Positions 32,983 through 41,810 of a stretch of DNA of 64,000 bases are shown one piece after another. The position numbers and the translations under genes were made by a program. The notes beneath the pieces are model-generated. The model was not told the DNA's origin and did not search any database. It saw only the letters and a program-made list of their open reading frames with translations. Each line of letters begins with the position of its first letter. Within the stretch, counting starts at the first letter, position 1. Origin of the DNA: an uncultured Bacteroides sp. (lineage in GTDB: Bacteria > Bacteroidota > Bacteroidia > Bacteroidales > Bacteroidaceae). The stretch lies in NCBI RefSeq assembly GCF_963675905.1, contig NZ_OY780936.1, forward strand, positions 1 to 64,000, written 5' to 3'.

Positions 32983-33023
32983 CAACCACGGTTACAGTAA
33001 CCGCCGTTACTAAATTATAATGT

Positions 33024-34346
33024 ATGAAATTCTACAACCGAGAAGAAGAACTGAGCGAGCTGAAAAGAATTCAGTCACTGGCATTTGAAGAGAACTCCCG
33101 TCTTACAGTTGTTACAGGCAGACGCCGCATTGGTAAGACTAGTCTGATAGTCAAAGCAACCGAAGGAACGCCAACCATATATCTCTTCGTAGGCCGCAAG
33201 AATGAAACAGCTCTTGTTAATGAATTTTTACCCATTATAAATCAGTCTCTTGCCACTTATGTTCCGGAAGGAATACAAACATTCCGTTCGCTCTTTCAAT
33301 ATATCATGGAGGTGGGTACGCATCAATCTTTCAATCTTATAATTGATGAGTTTCAGGAATTCTACAATATCAATAAGTCTGTATTCAGCGATATGCAGAA
33401 TATATGGGATCAATACCGTAAACGCTCAAAGGTGAATCTTATTGTAAGCGGCTCCATCTACTCCCTTATGCACAAAATATTTCAGGATGAAAAAGAGCCT
33501 TTATTTGGGCGGGCAGACAATATCCTGAAGCTCTATCCATTTAAGTTGAGTGTTCTGAAGGAAATAATGACCGATTACCTCCCTACGTATACCAACGACG
33601 ATTTGCTGGCCCTGTACACCTTTACCGGAGGAGTTCCCAAGTATATAGAGCTATTCTGTGATAACCGTGCTCTTACGGTGGGGGAGATGATACAGTTTAT
33701 GGTGCGCGACAATTCTCCCTTTACTGATGAAGGAAAAAATTTGCTTATAGAAGAGTTTGGGAAAAATTATGCAACCTATTTCTCTATTCTTGGTGCAATG
33801 GCAAGTTCCAGAAATACCCAGTCGGAAATTGAAACCGCATTAGGAGGAATCAGTATAGGTGGTTATCTGAAAAGGCTGGAAGAAGATTACAACGTAATAA
33901 CCCGCATACGTCCCATCCTCTCAAAGGAGGGTACACAGGCAGTACGTTTTGTTATAAAAGACAATTTCCTGCGGTTCTGGTTTAAATACATTGATAGAAA
34001 CCGTTCGTATATAGAGATTAAAAACTTCGCCTCCCTACGGAAACTGATAGAAGATGATTACCCCACCTATACGGGGAAAGTGCTGGAAGCCTATTTCAAA
34101 CAAAAATTCGCAGAAAGCTTTGAGTTTCGCGAAATAGGATCATGGTGGGAAACAAAAGGTAATCAATACGAGCTGGACATTGTGGCCCTGAAAACAGAAA
34201 AAAACAGTGCCGTTGTAGCAGAAGTTAAACGACAGCGCAAGGAATTTAAACCGGAATTATTGGAAAGCAAAATAAAGCATCTCAGAGAAAAAGTAATGCC
34301 CAGGTATAAAATTGAAGCAATATGTCTTTCTATGGATGATATGTAG
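33024..34346 (+). CDS. ATPase_2 / DUF234-like AAA ATPase
   Basis: 440 residues. The start F-Y-N-R-E-E-E-L-S-E-L is typical of the archaeal-type ATPase_2 family. Walker A is V-T-G-R-R-R-I-G-K-T-S and Walker B is L-I-I-D-E-F-Q-E-F. F-T-G-G-V-P-K-Y near residue 205 marks the lid. The C-terminal DUF234-like region has Y-E-L-D-I-V-A-L and V-A-E-V-K-R-Q, an intact D...ExK nuclease-like signature. It is a single gene with its own promoter, flanked by type B on the left and type A on the right and by the two large direct repeats. Confidence 0.87.
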   Translation: MKFYNREEELSELKRIQSLAFEENSRLTVVTGRRRIGKTSLIVKATEGTPTIYLFVGRKNETALVNEFLPIINQSLATYVPEGIQTFRSLFQYIMEVGTHQSFNLIIDEFQEFYNINKSVFSDMQNIWDQYRKRSKVNLIVSGSIYSLMHKIFQDEKEPLFGRADNILKLYPFKLSVLKEIMTDYLPTYTNDDLLALYTFTGGVPKYIELFCDNRALTVGEMIQFMVRDNSPFTDEGKNLLIEEFGKNYATYFSILGAMASSRNTQSEIETALGGISIGGYLKRLEEDYNVITRIRPILSKEGTQAVRFVIKDNFLRFWFKYIDRNRSYIEIKNFASLRKLIEDDYPTYTGKVLEAYFKQKFAESFEFREIGSWWETKGNQYELDIVALKTEKNSAVVAEVKRQRKEFKPELLESKIKHLREKVMPRYKIEAICLSMDDM

Positions 34347-34356
34347 GGGGGGGAGC

Positions 34357-34527
34357 TTTTTCTTTTCCCTTGACGGAAAAGAAACAAAAGGTCAAGGCTG
34401 CATTTTTTTTGCTAAAATCGGGAGGCTTGTATCGGAAGGGGGTGAAACTCGCTTCGCTCAAACAGCACCCCCTTCTTTTCGCTACAATCCTCCCGATTTC
34501 TTCACGCAAAAAAAATGAGGCCGGTCT
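34357..34527 (+). repeat. Hairpin element, type A copy 5
   Basis: 171 bp starting 10 bp after the ATPase stop. The arm is CTTTTCCCTTGACGGAAAAG; stems ATCGGGAGG / CCTCCCGAT and GAAGGGGGTG / CACCCCCTTC are perfect. A tail follows to about 34645. Confidence 0.92.
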
Positions 34528-34695
34528 TTCTGGTTCCTGAGCGGGATACGGTTTTGGATCAATTAGCTTTGCTTCGCTCGCTTGTCACTTCGTGACGGTT
34601 CTTTTTTTGGCTTGGCTGCGCCATTGCTGCTGTTGCTTCGCTTGGCTGTTACTTCGTGACTTTTTTTGGTGAGTTTGTATTGTTATCGACTGAAG

Positions 34696-34767
34696 ATGAG
34701 CTTTTTAAATGTACGGAAAATGCTAGAATGGTTAAAGGGTAAGTTTAAAAAAAAATCCTCTGAATAA
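34696..34767 (+). CDS. Possible 23-residue cationic amphipathic peptide (right copy)
   Basis: Identical in protein sequence to the frame at 32160. The terminator at 34751-34781 is also conserved. Confidence 0.35.
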   Translation: MSFLNVRKMLEWLKGKFKKKSSE

Positions 34768-34781
34768 ATCAAAGGATTTTT
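34751..34781. terminator. Bidirectional terminator (right copy)
   Basis: The same AAAAATCCT / AGGATTTTT stem as the left copy. Confidence 0.65.
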
Positions 34782-34806
34782 AAATAAATGAAAGATATTT
34801 TGCGGA

Positions 34807-35037
34807 TTAGTTCGCTTCTTCTTTGTTCTTTTTTGCAGCCTTTTGATAAAGTTCTTCTTGTAACATAATAAACTCTGCTATAAGTTCAATTGGTATACAT
34901 GCATCATTCTCGTCAACGGCATTGCTCATCAAATGTTGAATTTTATCTGAGAGAGAGAGGTATTGCTGTATTTCCGGTTCAAGATGACTTAACGAACTTA
35001 ATATTATTTCTTTTTTCACTGACTTTGTGTAATCCAT
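34807..35037 (-). CDS. Hypothetical 76-residue protein (right copy)
   Basis: Differs from the left copy by one residue (F-I-M-L-Q instead of F-M-M-L-Q). The -7 box TATCTTTG is conserved at 35069-35076. Function unknown. Confidence 0.6.
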   Translation of the reverse strand: MDYTKSVKKEIILSSLSHLEPEIQQYLSLSDKIQHLMSNAVDENDACIPIELIAEFIMLQEELYQKAAKKNKEEAN

Positions 35038-35333
35038 TTTTTTTTTTTTTTGTTTATTTAATTTTCGGCAAAGATATAATTTTTTTAAAATTAAGCTATA
35101 AAAATAGATAAATAATATTGATGTTACAAAGATGCCAGAACTTCGTATAAATTGCCAACCGAGTGGAATAACGGCAAATGAGTGATGGCGCAGCCAAGCA
35201 CATCTCCAAAGCGAGCGAAGCAAAGGCGCAGCCGAGCAAAGTGGCAAGCAGAGTGCAGCAACGAATGGCGAAGCCAGCCGAGCGAAGCAACGGCTATATG
35301 CTCCAAAACAGCAGCCCGCTCAGGAACCATCAA

Positions 35334-35504
35334 GACCGGCCTCATGAATTTTACGTTAAGAAATCAGGGTGTGGGGAGCGTTAAGAAGGGGGTGCTGTTT
35401 GAGCGCAGCGAGTTTCACCCCCTTTAGCTCCACGCTCCCTGATTTTAGTAAAATTCGTGCAGCCTTGACCTTTTGTTTCTTTTCCGTCAAGGGAAAAGAA
35501 AAGA
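35334..35504 (-). repeat. Hairpin element, type B copy 3
   Basis: 171 bp on the minus strand. The arm on the plus strand ends CTTTTCCGTCAAGGGAAAAG, the C/G variant, with GTCAAG matched by CTTGAC before it. The GH5 promoter -7 box begins 6 bp after it. Confidence 0.92.
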
Positions 35505-35509
35505 ATATT

Positions 35510-35517
35510 TATATTTG
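35510..35517 (+). promoter_or_regulatory. -7 box of the GH5 gene
   Basis: TATATTTG, 39 bp before the ATG and directly after the element arm. Confidence 0.6.
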
Positions 35518-35555
35518 TCATTGCTTTCCCAATGTTACGTTAAACCTAAATCTAT

Positions 35556-37529
35556 ATGAAGAAAATTACATTGTTATTTACAGGCATTGTGCTAACTGTA
35601 TTAATCTCGGTTGTAAAGGCTCAAACTCCGTTTTCCAGAGGTGTAAACCTTACTGAATGGTTTCAAACATCTTCTGCTCACAATATTCAGTTCTCTAAAT
35701 ATACAAAGAAGGATTTTGTTAATATCAAAAGTCTGGGATGTGACGTAATCCGACTTCCTATTAATCTGTTTTACATGACCAACGGAAATCCTGATTATAC
35801 AGTGGATCCTTTGTTTTATGACTTTTTGGATCAGGCGGTAAACTGGGCTGAAGAGTTACATATTTACCTGATTCTGGATAATCATTCCACCGATGATATT
35901 GCCAGCAAGAACCCTAATCTGGAGACTGCGCTTACAAAGGTGTGGACTCAAATGGCTTTGCATTACAAGGATCGCTCTTCTTATATTTTATACGAGGTTT
36001 TGAATGAGCCCCATGGATTGTCGACAGCTGCTTGGGGAGCTATTCAGCAAAAAGCAATTACTGCCATCAGGAATGTTGATACCAAACATACTATTGTGGT
36101 TGGCCCCTCGGGTTGGAATACTTATAATGAGTTGAATCAGTTGCCATACTATACTGATACGAACTTATTGTATACTTTCCATTTTTACGATCCGTTTGTC
36201 TTTACGCATCAGGGTGCCAGCTGGCCATCTCCGTCTATGACTTCCCTCGCCAATGTGCCTTTTCCATATAATGCATCGGCTATGCCAACTGTTCCTGCCG
36301 ATCTTGCCGGTACGTGGGTGGCCGGTTCGCTCAAAAATTATTCGAATGAAGGTACGGTTGCTAAAGTTAAGTCGCTGATTGATATTGCTGTGGCTTTTAA
36401 AACGGCACGTAATGTAAATCTGTATTGTGGTGAGTTTGGTGTGTATATTCCAAATAGCAATAATACCGACAGGGCGTATTGGTATGGACAGGTGAGCAGT
36501 TATCTACAGTCTAAAGGTATTGTCTGGACTACATGGGATTATCAGGGAGGTTTTGGATTGTTTAACAAGGGCTCCAATCAGCAATTCAATTATGATGTGA
36601 ATGTGCCGTTGCTCAATGCTCTTGGTCTGTCTGTTCCTCCGCAGCAGGTTTTTACGCAGAAACCCGACTCGGTGGGGTTTAATATCTACTCTGATTATAC
36701 GGGAGAAAATATGCTTGAATCGGGTGGTGGCAGTGGGGCTGCAACCGATTTTTATTCCGATAGCAAGCCGAACAACGGGAAGTATTGCCTGAGCTGGAGT
36801 GGTAGCAATCGATATGGATCTGTGGGGGTGGATTTTGTGCCCGACAAGGATTTGTCGAAGCTGAGAGTGCAAAATTATGCTTTGAGTATGCTTGTCAGAG
36901 GAAATACTCCGGGTACTAAATTTGACCTTCGGTTTATGGATACTAAGAAGGATGCTTCGGACCATCCGTGGCGCATGAATTTCACAATAGACGAAAATAC
37001 CGTGAAATGGGATGGTAAATGGCATAAGGTGTTTATTCCACTTACCCGTTTTGTAGATGGTGGTTCGTGGGACAATGCATGGTTTAATCCAATAGGGGCA
37101 TTTGACTGGAGCGCAACGGATAGGTTTGAAATTGTGGCCGAACAAATGAGTATGGCGGGTAAATCACTGTGGTTTGATAATATTCAGATTAGCAATATTG
37201 ATAGTGCGCAAGTTTATGAATCGTCCGTTTTTACTGATATCAGGAAAATGCAGTCGGATAATTTACTTCTGAGAGTTTTTCCTAACCCTGTGCAAAACTC
37301 AACTGCGATAAGCTATACTCTTTCTGATGATGAAAAAGTGGATGTTGGCATTTACAACCTGAACGGACAAAAAGTAAGATCGCTTTTAAGTGCCCGGCAG
37401 TCATCGGGCAATCATCTGTTAGTCTGGAATGCAGATTCGGATGGCGGAGGCCGACTTTCTAAAGGACTTTATTTTTGCCGGGTTATAATTTCGGGGCAAA
37501 TTGCTGTAGCGAAGGTTATTGTTTTGTAA
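35556..37529 (+). CDS. GH5 family glycosidase (endoglucanase-like) with type IX secretion tail
   Basis: 657 residues. A signal peptide (M-K-K-I-T-L-L-F-T-G-I-V-L, cleavage near A-Q-T) precedes a GH5 catalytic domain (residues about 25-350). The acid/base glutamate is in V-L-N-E-P-H near residue 150 and the nucleophile in C-G-E-F-G-V near residue 292. A carbohydrate-binding-like beta domain follows (about 370-550). The last 85 or so residues, F-P-N-P-V-Q-N-S-T then Y-N-L-N-G-Q-K-V and G-L-Y-F-C-R, are a T9SS type A sorting domain. Endo-beta-glucanase or mannanase activity is likely. The stop codon touches a type A element. Typical gut Bacteroides enzymes use lipoprotein export instead. Confidence 0.88.
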   Translation: MKKITLLFTGIVLTVLISVVKAQTPFSRGVNLTEWFQTSSAHNIQFSKYTKKDFVNIKSLGCDVIRLPINLFYMTNGNPDYTVDPLFYDFLDQAVNWAEELHIYLILDNHSTDDIASKNPNLETALTKVWTQMALHYKDRSSYILYEVLNEPHGLSTAAWGAIQQKAITAIRNVDTKHTIVVGPSGWNTYNELNQLPYYTDTNLLYTFHFYDPFVFTHQGASWPSPSMTSLANVPFPYNASAMPTVPADLAGTWVAGSLKNYSNEGTVAKVKSLIDIAVAFKTARNVNLYCGEFGVYIPNSNNTDRAYWYGQVSSYLQSKGIVWTTWDYQGGFGLFNKGSNQQFNYDVNVPLLNALGLSVPPQQVFTQKPDSVGFNIYSDYTGENMLESGGGSGAATDFYSDSKPNNGKYCLSWSGSNRYGSVGVDFVPDKDLSKLRVQNYALSMLVRGNTPGTKFDLRFMDTKKDASDHPWRMNFTIDENTVKWDGKWHKVFIPLTRFVDGGSWDNAWFNPIGAFDWSATDRFEIVAEQMSMAGKSLWFDNIQISNIDSAQVYESSVFTDIRKMQSDNLLLRVFPNPVQNSTAISYTLSDDEKVDVGIYNLNGQKVRSLLSARQSSGNHLLVWNADSDGGGRLSKGLYFCRVIISGQIAVAKVIVL

Positions 37530-37704
37530 CTGGCTTTTTCTTTTGGCTTGACCCAAAAGAAACAAAAGGTCAAGGCTGCATTTTTTTTGCTAAAATTGGG
37601 AGGCTTGTAGCGGAAGGGGGTGAAACTCGCTTCGCTCAAACAGCACCCCCTTCTTCTCGCTACATTCCTCCCAATTTCTTCACGCAAAAAAAATGAGGCC
37701 GGTC
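37530..37704 (+). repeat. Hairpin element, type A copy 6
   Basis: Begins CTGGC directly after the GH5 TAA. The arm is CTTTTGGCTTGACCCAAAAG (GG/CC variant). Stems ATTGGGAGG / CCTCCCAAT and GAAGGGGGTG / CACCCCCTTC: the T-A pair replaces the C-G pair of other copies on both sides. A tail with GTCACTTCGTGAC repeats runs to 37905. Confidence 0.92.
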
Positions 37705-37905
37705 CTTCTTTTTCGCTCGGCTTTGCCATCGCTCGGGTGTGGTTGTGGGCTAATTAGCTTTGCTTCGCTCGCTTGTCACTTCGTGACGGTTTCTTTTTCG
37801 CTCGGCTTCGCCTTTGCTCGGTGGGGTGTGGAATGGGTAGCCGTTGCTTCGCTCGGCTTGTCACTTCGTGACGAGTCTTTTTTGGGCTTGGCTGCGCCTT
37901 TGCTT

Positions 37906-39183
37906 TTACAAAGATGCCAGAACTTTGTCTAAATTCCATGCTGATAGATGTTCAATTCCCTCGTTTGTGGGGATTTTATAGTCGTCCATACTCACCACAT
38001 ATTTATCAAAATTATCATCTATGAGTTTCAATGAACGATATTCTCTTTCGACAGTCTGTTCTTCTGTTAATTGAAGTGTAACTTGTAAGTATAGTTTTCT
38101 ATCACCCTTAATAGCAACGAAATCAACCTCTGCATCTTTGATTGTTCCCACATAAACCTGATATCCTGCACGCCTTAAACTTAAATAGACAGCGTTTTCC
38201 AGAAGATAACCAAGACCATAGCCATACCCCGAATAAAGATAGTTGCGATAGCTTAAATCATTGAGGTAGAATTTACAGTTGCCTGAAATGGTATCCTTGC
38301 CCTTGATATTATATCTCTCTGCACGATGGACTAAAAAAGAGTTCTCAAGATAGGTTATATATGTTGATAATGTTTCGTAGTTGGTTTTTCTTTTTTTTGA
38401 TGCAAAGAAATTTATGATGTTTGTAACCGACACGATGTTTGCAGCGCTATTTACCAAATAGACAAACAGGTCATCCAACAGTTTGATATCTTTAACTTTG
38501 TATCTTCCCACAATATCTCGCAACATAACAGTATCTTTAATTGAAGATACATAGTTCTGTTTCATTTCATCGCCGGACAAGTTAAAGAGTTCAGGCAAAG
38601 CTCCGCTTTGAAGATATTTTTTATAACTGTTAATACCCACTTCCTGCTCCGTGATTCCACAATACTCTGTATAGCTAAATGGAAACACCTCAAACTTGAC
38701 ATAACGGCCAGACAAAAGAGTTGCCAACTCACCCGATAGTAGATTGGAGTTTGAACCACTAATGAATAGTTCACAAGGTTCGGCGAAATCTTGTGAATGG
38801 GAGTTTACAAATCGTTCCCACCCTTCAATATATTGTATTTCATCAATGAAAAGGTAGACTTTACCCTGTGGTTTTAACTCCTGAAGATATGTTTTGTATA
38901 GTTCCTCTAACTCAATAACACTCCGTAGTGTTATAAGCTCCATATACTCTTTATTTATGTAGAGTATATTCTCGCTCTTAACCCCTTGAGAGATTAGCTT
39001 AGATGCTATTTGGCGCAAAATATAACTTTTGCCTGCACGGCGTTGTCCAACCAATACTTTAATTAATTTATTGCCAATGTATTGCCCGATTTTGTCGGTA
39101 TAGGTTGTACGTCTGTAACCTGTATCAACAGAGTTGGCATCCCAGAAATTATACTTTCTGATGGAGTTTATTAATTCAATCAT
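37906..39183 (-). CDS. AAA ATPase with DUF4143-like C-terminal domain
   Basis: 425 residues from the ATG at 39183. Walker A is V-G-Q-R-R-A-G-K-S-Y and Walker B is L-F-I-D-E-I-Q-Y-I. F-P-F-S-Y-T-E-Y marks the conserved post-sensor region. The C-terminus has A-E-V-D-F-V-A then L-Y-L-Q-V-T, so the ExK of the nuclease-like signature is replaced by Q-V-T. It is closest to the gene at 44780. Its last residues (K-V-L-A-S-L) match the 3' stubs in the two direct-repeat blocks. Confidence 0.87.
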   Translation of the reverse strand: MIELINSIRKYNFWDANSVDTGYRRTTYTDKIGQYIGNKLIKVLVGQRRAGKSYILRQIASKLISQGVKSENILYINKEYMELITLRSVIELEELYKTYLQELKPQGKVYLFIDEIQYIEGWERFVNSHSQDFAEPCELFISGSNSNLLSGELATLLSGRYVKFEVFPFSYTEYCGITEQEVGINSYKKYLQSGALPELFNLSGDEMKQNYVSSIKDTVMLRDIVGRYKVKDIKLLDDLFVYLVNSAANIVSVTNIINFFASKKRKTNYETLSTYITYLENSFLVHRAERYNIKGKDTISGNCKFYLNDLSYRNYLYSGYGYGLGYLLENAVYLSLRRAGYQVYVGTIKDAEVDFVAIKGDRKLYLQVTLQLTEEQTVEREYRSLKLIDDNFDKYVVSMDDYKIPTNEGIEHLSAWNLDKVLASL

Positions 39184-39273
39184 AGCCGAATATTTTTCTG
39201 TAAATATAAGAATTTTCAAATACACTTGAATATTTTATTCGGTTTTATTTGTGGTTTTTTGAATATTACAAAT

Positions 39274-39444
39274 GCTTTTTCTTTTTGCTTGATCAAAAAG
39301 AAACAAAAAATCAAGGCTGCATTTTTTTTGCTAAAATCGAGAGGCTTGTATCGGAAGGGGGTGAAACTCGCTTCGCTCAAACAGCACCCCCTTCTTTTCG
39401 CTACAATCCTCCCGATTTCTTCACGCAAAAAAAATGAGGCCGGT
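39274..39444 (+). repeat. Hairpin element, type A copy 7
   Basis: 171 bp. The arm is CTTTTTGCTTGATCAAAAAG, with ATCAAG as second partner. Central stem GAAGGGGGTG / CACCCCCTTC is present. Confidence 0.92.
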
Positions 39445-39756
39445 CTTTCTGGTTGCTCGGCTGCGCCATCGCTCGGGTGGGGTTGTGGAATGGGTAGCCG
39501 TTGCTTTGCTCGGCTGGCTTCGCCATTGTGGGAAAGAGCCTTTGCTTCGCTCGGTTTGTCACTTTGTGACGGTTCTTCTTTGCTCGGCTGTGTCATCGCT
39601 AGGGGTAACTTTCGCTTTGCTGTTCTGTAGAATAAAAAGGTGATGTGATACTTGCTATTGTGCTATGTGAACATAATGTTTGTAAAAGAGCGAAGTGACA
39701 AGCGAGCGAAGCAAAGCTAATCGGTCCAAAACAGTAGCCCGCTCAGGAACCAGCAA
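39445..39756. other. Element-tail region between two ATPase genes
   Basis: No gene. The left half has CGGCTGCGCC, TTGCTTCGCTCGG and GTCACTTTGTGAC words; the right half has their reverse complements (GAAGTGACAAGCGAGCGAAG). The centre (about 39600-39690) is unique AT-rich sequence. With the type A copy on the left and type B on the right this forms a complete A-tail-tail-B unit without cargo. Confidence 0.75.
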
Positions 39757-39927
39757 GACCGGCCTCATGAATTTTACGTTAAGAAATCAGGGTGTGGGGA
39801 GCGTTAAGAAGGGGGTGCTGTTTGAGCGCAGCGAGTTTCACCCCCTTTAGCTCCACGCTCCCTGATTTTAGTAAAATTCGTGCAGCCTTGATTTTTTGTT
39901 TCTTTTGCATCAAGGCAAAAGAAAAGA
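39757..39927 (-). repeat. Hairpin element, type B copy 4
   Basis: 171 bp on the minus strand, arm CTTTTGCCTTGATGCAAAAG. The arm contains the last codons and the TGA stop of the minus-strand ATPase gene (39910-39912). Confidence 0.92.
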
Positions 39928-41175
39928 AGAAAGCCATTTCCAAACCGGAATAATTTCTATTGTTTTATCATTTTCCTGAATGGTTGATTCTTCATCCCAG
40001 GTTATGATCTCCATTTTTTTTGTAGCGTATACTTCAGAAAGTTTAATCAGAGCTTTTATCTCTCTTTGTTTTGTGGCATCGTCTGCAATACTGTAAGATA
40101 CCTGGATGGCTCTTCTTTCGGTTGGTATAAAAAAGTCTACTTCTATGTTTTTGTTGTAGAAAAACAGTTCATCGCCATAGTGCTTTTTCAGTGTGATGGC
40201 TACTATATTTTCAAGCAGTTTGGTCTCGGGATCAAAAAGAAAGTTGTTTAGCAATCCGTTATCAAAGAAATATCTCTTTTTGAATGTTTCCTTGTCACTC
40301 AGCTTATCAGAGTAATTGGATATGCCAAACACTAAGTAGGCATCTTCCAGAAGCTGAAGATAATCTACCAGGGTATTGCGGGAAATGGTTGTTCCGGTTG
40401 AGTCAATGATGTTTTTTATTCTGGCCAGTGATGAGGGTTGCATAACGCTTTCTGCCAACTTCTTGACAAGAACTTTGATAGCATTTTCGTTTCTGATATC
40501 ATTTCGTGAAATAACGTCGCCAAGAAGTATCTTCTGATAAAGTGAGTTCAGCCAGCTTCGTTTATCTTTCAATGGAAATGATTCCGCAAAACCGCCAAAA
40601 TAGAAATAATCATGGAATGACTTCACTACTTGCAGACGAATGTTGCCATACTCCCAGTTACGATCTAAAGTGATTTGATTAAAGGTGAGGTATTCACTGA
40701 ATGAAAAGGGGAACACTTCCTTTGCTATGAATCGGCCGCCAAGGGTGGTATGCATCTCTTTGCTGAGCATCTTTGCATTACTGCCGGTAATGAATACTCT
40801 GTATTTTGAATCGGCCAGACGGCGGGCAAACTTTTCCCAGCCATCTACATTCTGAATCTCATCCAGAAAGATAATGGGTTTACCATCGAACATTTCATTA
40901 TAGCTTTCAATAAACAGGTTGAGTTCTTCCACTTTGACTGACGAAATTCGCTCGTCCTCAAAATTGATATACAGGATGTCTTCAATGGATGCTTGTTTGG
41001 TTTTAATCAACGTTTGTATATGCTGATATAACAAATAGGATTTACCTGCACGACGAAGTCCCACAAACACATAGTTGGCTGTTTCCTCCAGCTCAAGTGG
41101 TCTTTCTATCAGCTCGATATTCAGAATTTCGTTCTGTTTCTCAAGGATCAGACTTTTTATTACTCGTTTTTCCAT
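39910..41175 (-). CDS. AAA ATPase with DUF4143-like C-terminal domain
   Basis: 421 residues. Walker A is V-G-L-R-R-A-G-K-S-Y and Walker B is I-I-F-L-D-E-I-Q-N-V. I-T-G-S-N-A-K-M-L-S and F-P-F-S-F-S-E-Y follow. The C-terminus has I-E-V-D-F-F-I then A-I-Q-V-S, so the nuclease-like ExK is degenerate. The final residues S-F-L-L-P and the stop are encoded by the hairpin arm of the type B element, so the element has supplied the gene's end. A -7 box TATATTTG (minus strand) lies at about 41198-41205. Confidence 0.87.
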   Translation of the reverse strand: MEKRVIKSLILEKQNEILNIELIERPLELEETANYVFVGLRRAGKSYLLYQHIQTLIKTKQASIEDILYINFEDERISSVKVEELNLFIESYNEMFDGKPIIFLDEIQNVDGWEKFARRLADSKYRVFITGSNAKMLSKEMHTTLGGRFIAKEVFPFSFSEYLTFNQITLDRNWEYGNIRLQVVKSFHDYFYFGGFAESFPLKDKRSWLNSLYQKILLGDVISRNDIRNENAIKVLVKKLAESVMQPSSLARIKNIIDSTGTTISRNTLVDYLQLLEDAYLVFGISNYSDKLSDKETFKKRYFFDNGLLNNFLFDPETKLLENIVAITLKKHYGDELFFYNKNIEVDFFIPTERRAIQVSYSIADDATKQREIKALIKLSEVYATKKMEIITWDEESTIQENDKTIEIIPVWKWLSSFLLP

Positions 41176-41197
41176 AATTATTCATCTTATTGATACA

Positions 41198-41205
41198 AAT
41201 ATAAG
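41198..41205 (-). promoter_or_regulatory. -7 box of ATPase gene
   Basis: The plus strand reads CAAATATA, that is TATATTTG on the minus strand, 23 bp before the ATG and between the gene and a type A element. Confidence 0.6.
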
Positions 41206-41237
41206 AATTATCTTTCATTATATTGATCAATAATGTG

Positions 41238-41408
41238 CTTTTTCTTTTGGCTTGACCCAAAAGAAACAAAAGGTCAAGGCTGCATTTTTTTTGCTAAAAT
41301 TGGGAGGCTTGTAGCGGAAGGGGGTGAAACTCGCTTCGCTCAAACAGCACCCCCTTCTTCTCGCTACAATCCTCCCAATTTCTTTACGCAAAAAAAATGA
41401 GGCCGGTT
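41238..41408 (+). repeat. Hairpin element, type A copy 8
   Basis: 171 bp, arm CTTTTGGCTTGACCCAAAAG; stems ATTGGGAGG / CCTCCCAAT, TTGTAGCG / CGCTACAA and GAAGGGGGTG / CACCCCCTTC are all perfect. A tail with GTCACTTCGTGAC follows to about 41600. Confidence 0.93.
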
Positions 41409-41606
41409 CTTCTGGTTTCTGAGCGGGCTACGGTTTTGGACCAATTAGCTTTGCTTCGCTCGCTTGTCACTTCGTGACGGTTCTTTTTTGGGTTCGGCTT
41501 CGCCATCGCTCGGTAGGGTTGTGGACCAATTAGCTTTGCTTTGCTCGGCTTGTCACTTCGTGACGAGTTTTTTTGGGGCTCGGCTTCGCCTTTGCTTTGC
41601 ACAGTA

Positions 41607-41672
41607 GTATATGATATTCTTTTAATATTAGTAAATAGTCCTTCATCACTGAGAGGCTTTTTCTGTTTATAG
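41607..41672. pseudogene. Stub of the virE-side terminator region
   Basis: Matches 20707-20772 closely (shared ATTCTTTTAATAT and CATCACTGAGAGGCTTTTT). At 20770 this lies just outside the truncated VirE gene; here there is no gene, so it is a leftover of a deleted copy. Confidence 0.7.
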
Positions 41673-41810
41673 TTTAATTTAAATATAAGATTATACTCTA
41701 TGATAAATGATTATGTATATTTGCACTATATATAAATGCTATGAGCGGTGTTGTACAAATTAAATCTCTTGATAAAGATATCTGTATAGCATAGAATTGA
41801 TTCATAAATT

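Larger units (their letters stand above)
34646..35496. repeat. Direct repeat block, right copy
   Basis: Nearly identical to 32112-32960. Differences seen are a few substitutions and poly-T length. The element arm at the right end differs (CCGTCAAGG here, GATCAAG in the left copy), so the repeat identity breaks inside the arm. Confidence 0.9.

Noticed and set aside
36504-37145. 213-residue minus-strand open frame
   Set aside because: It is a shadow of the GH5 gene.
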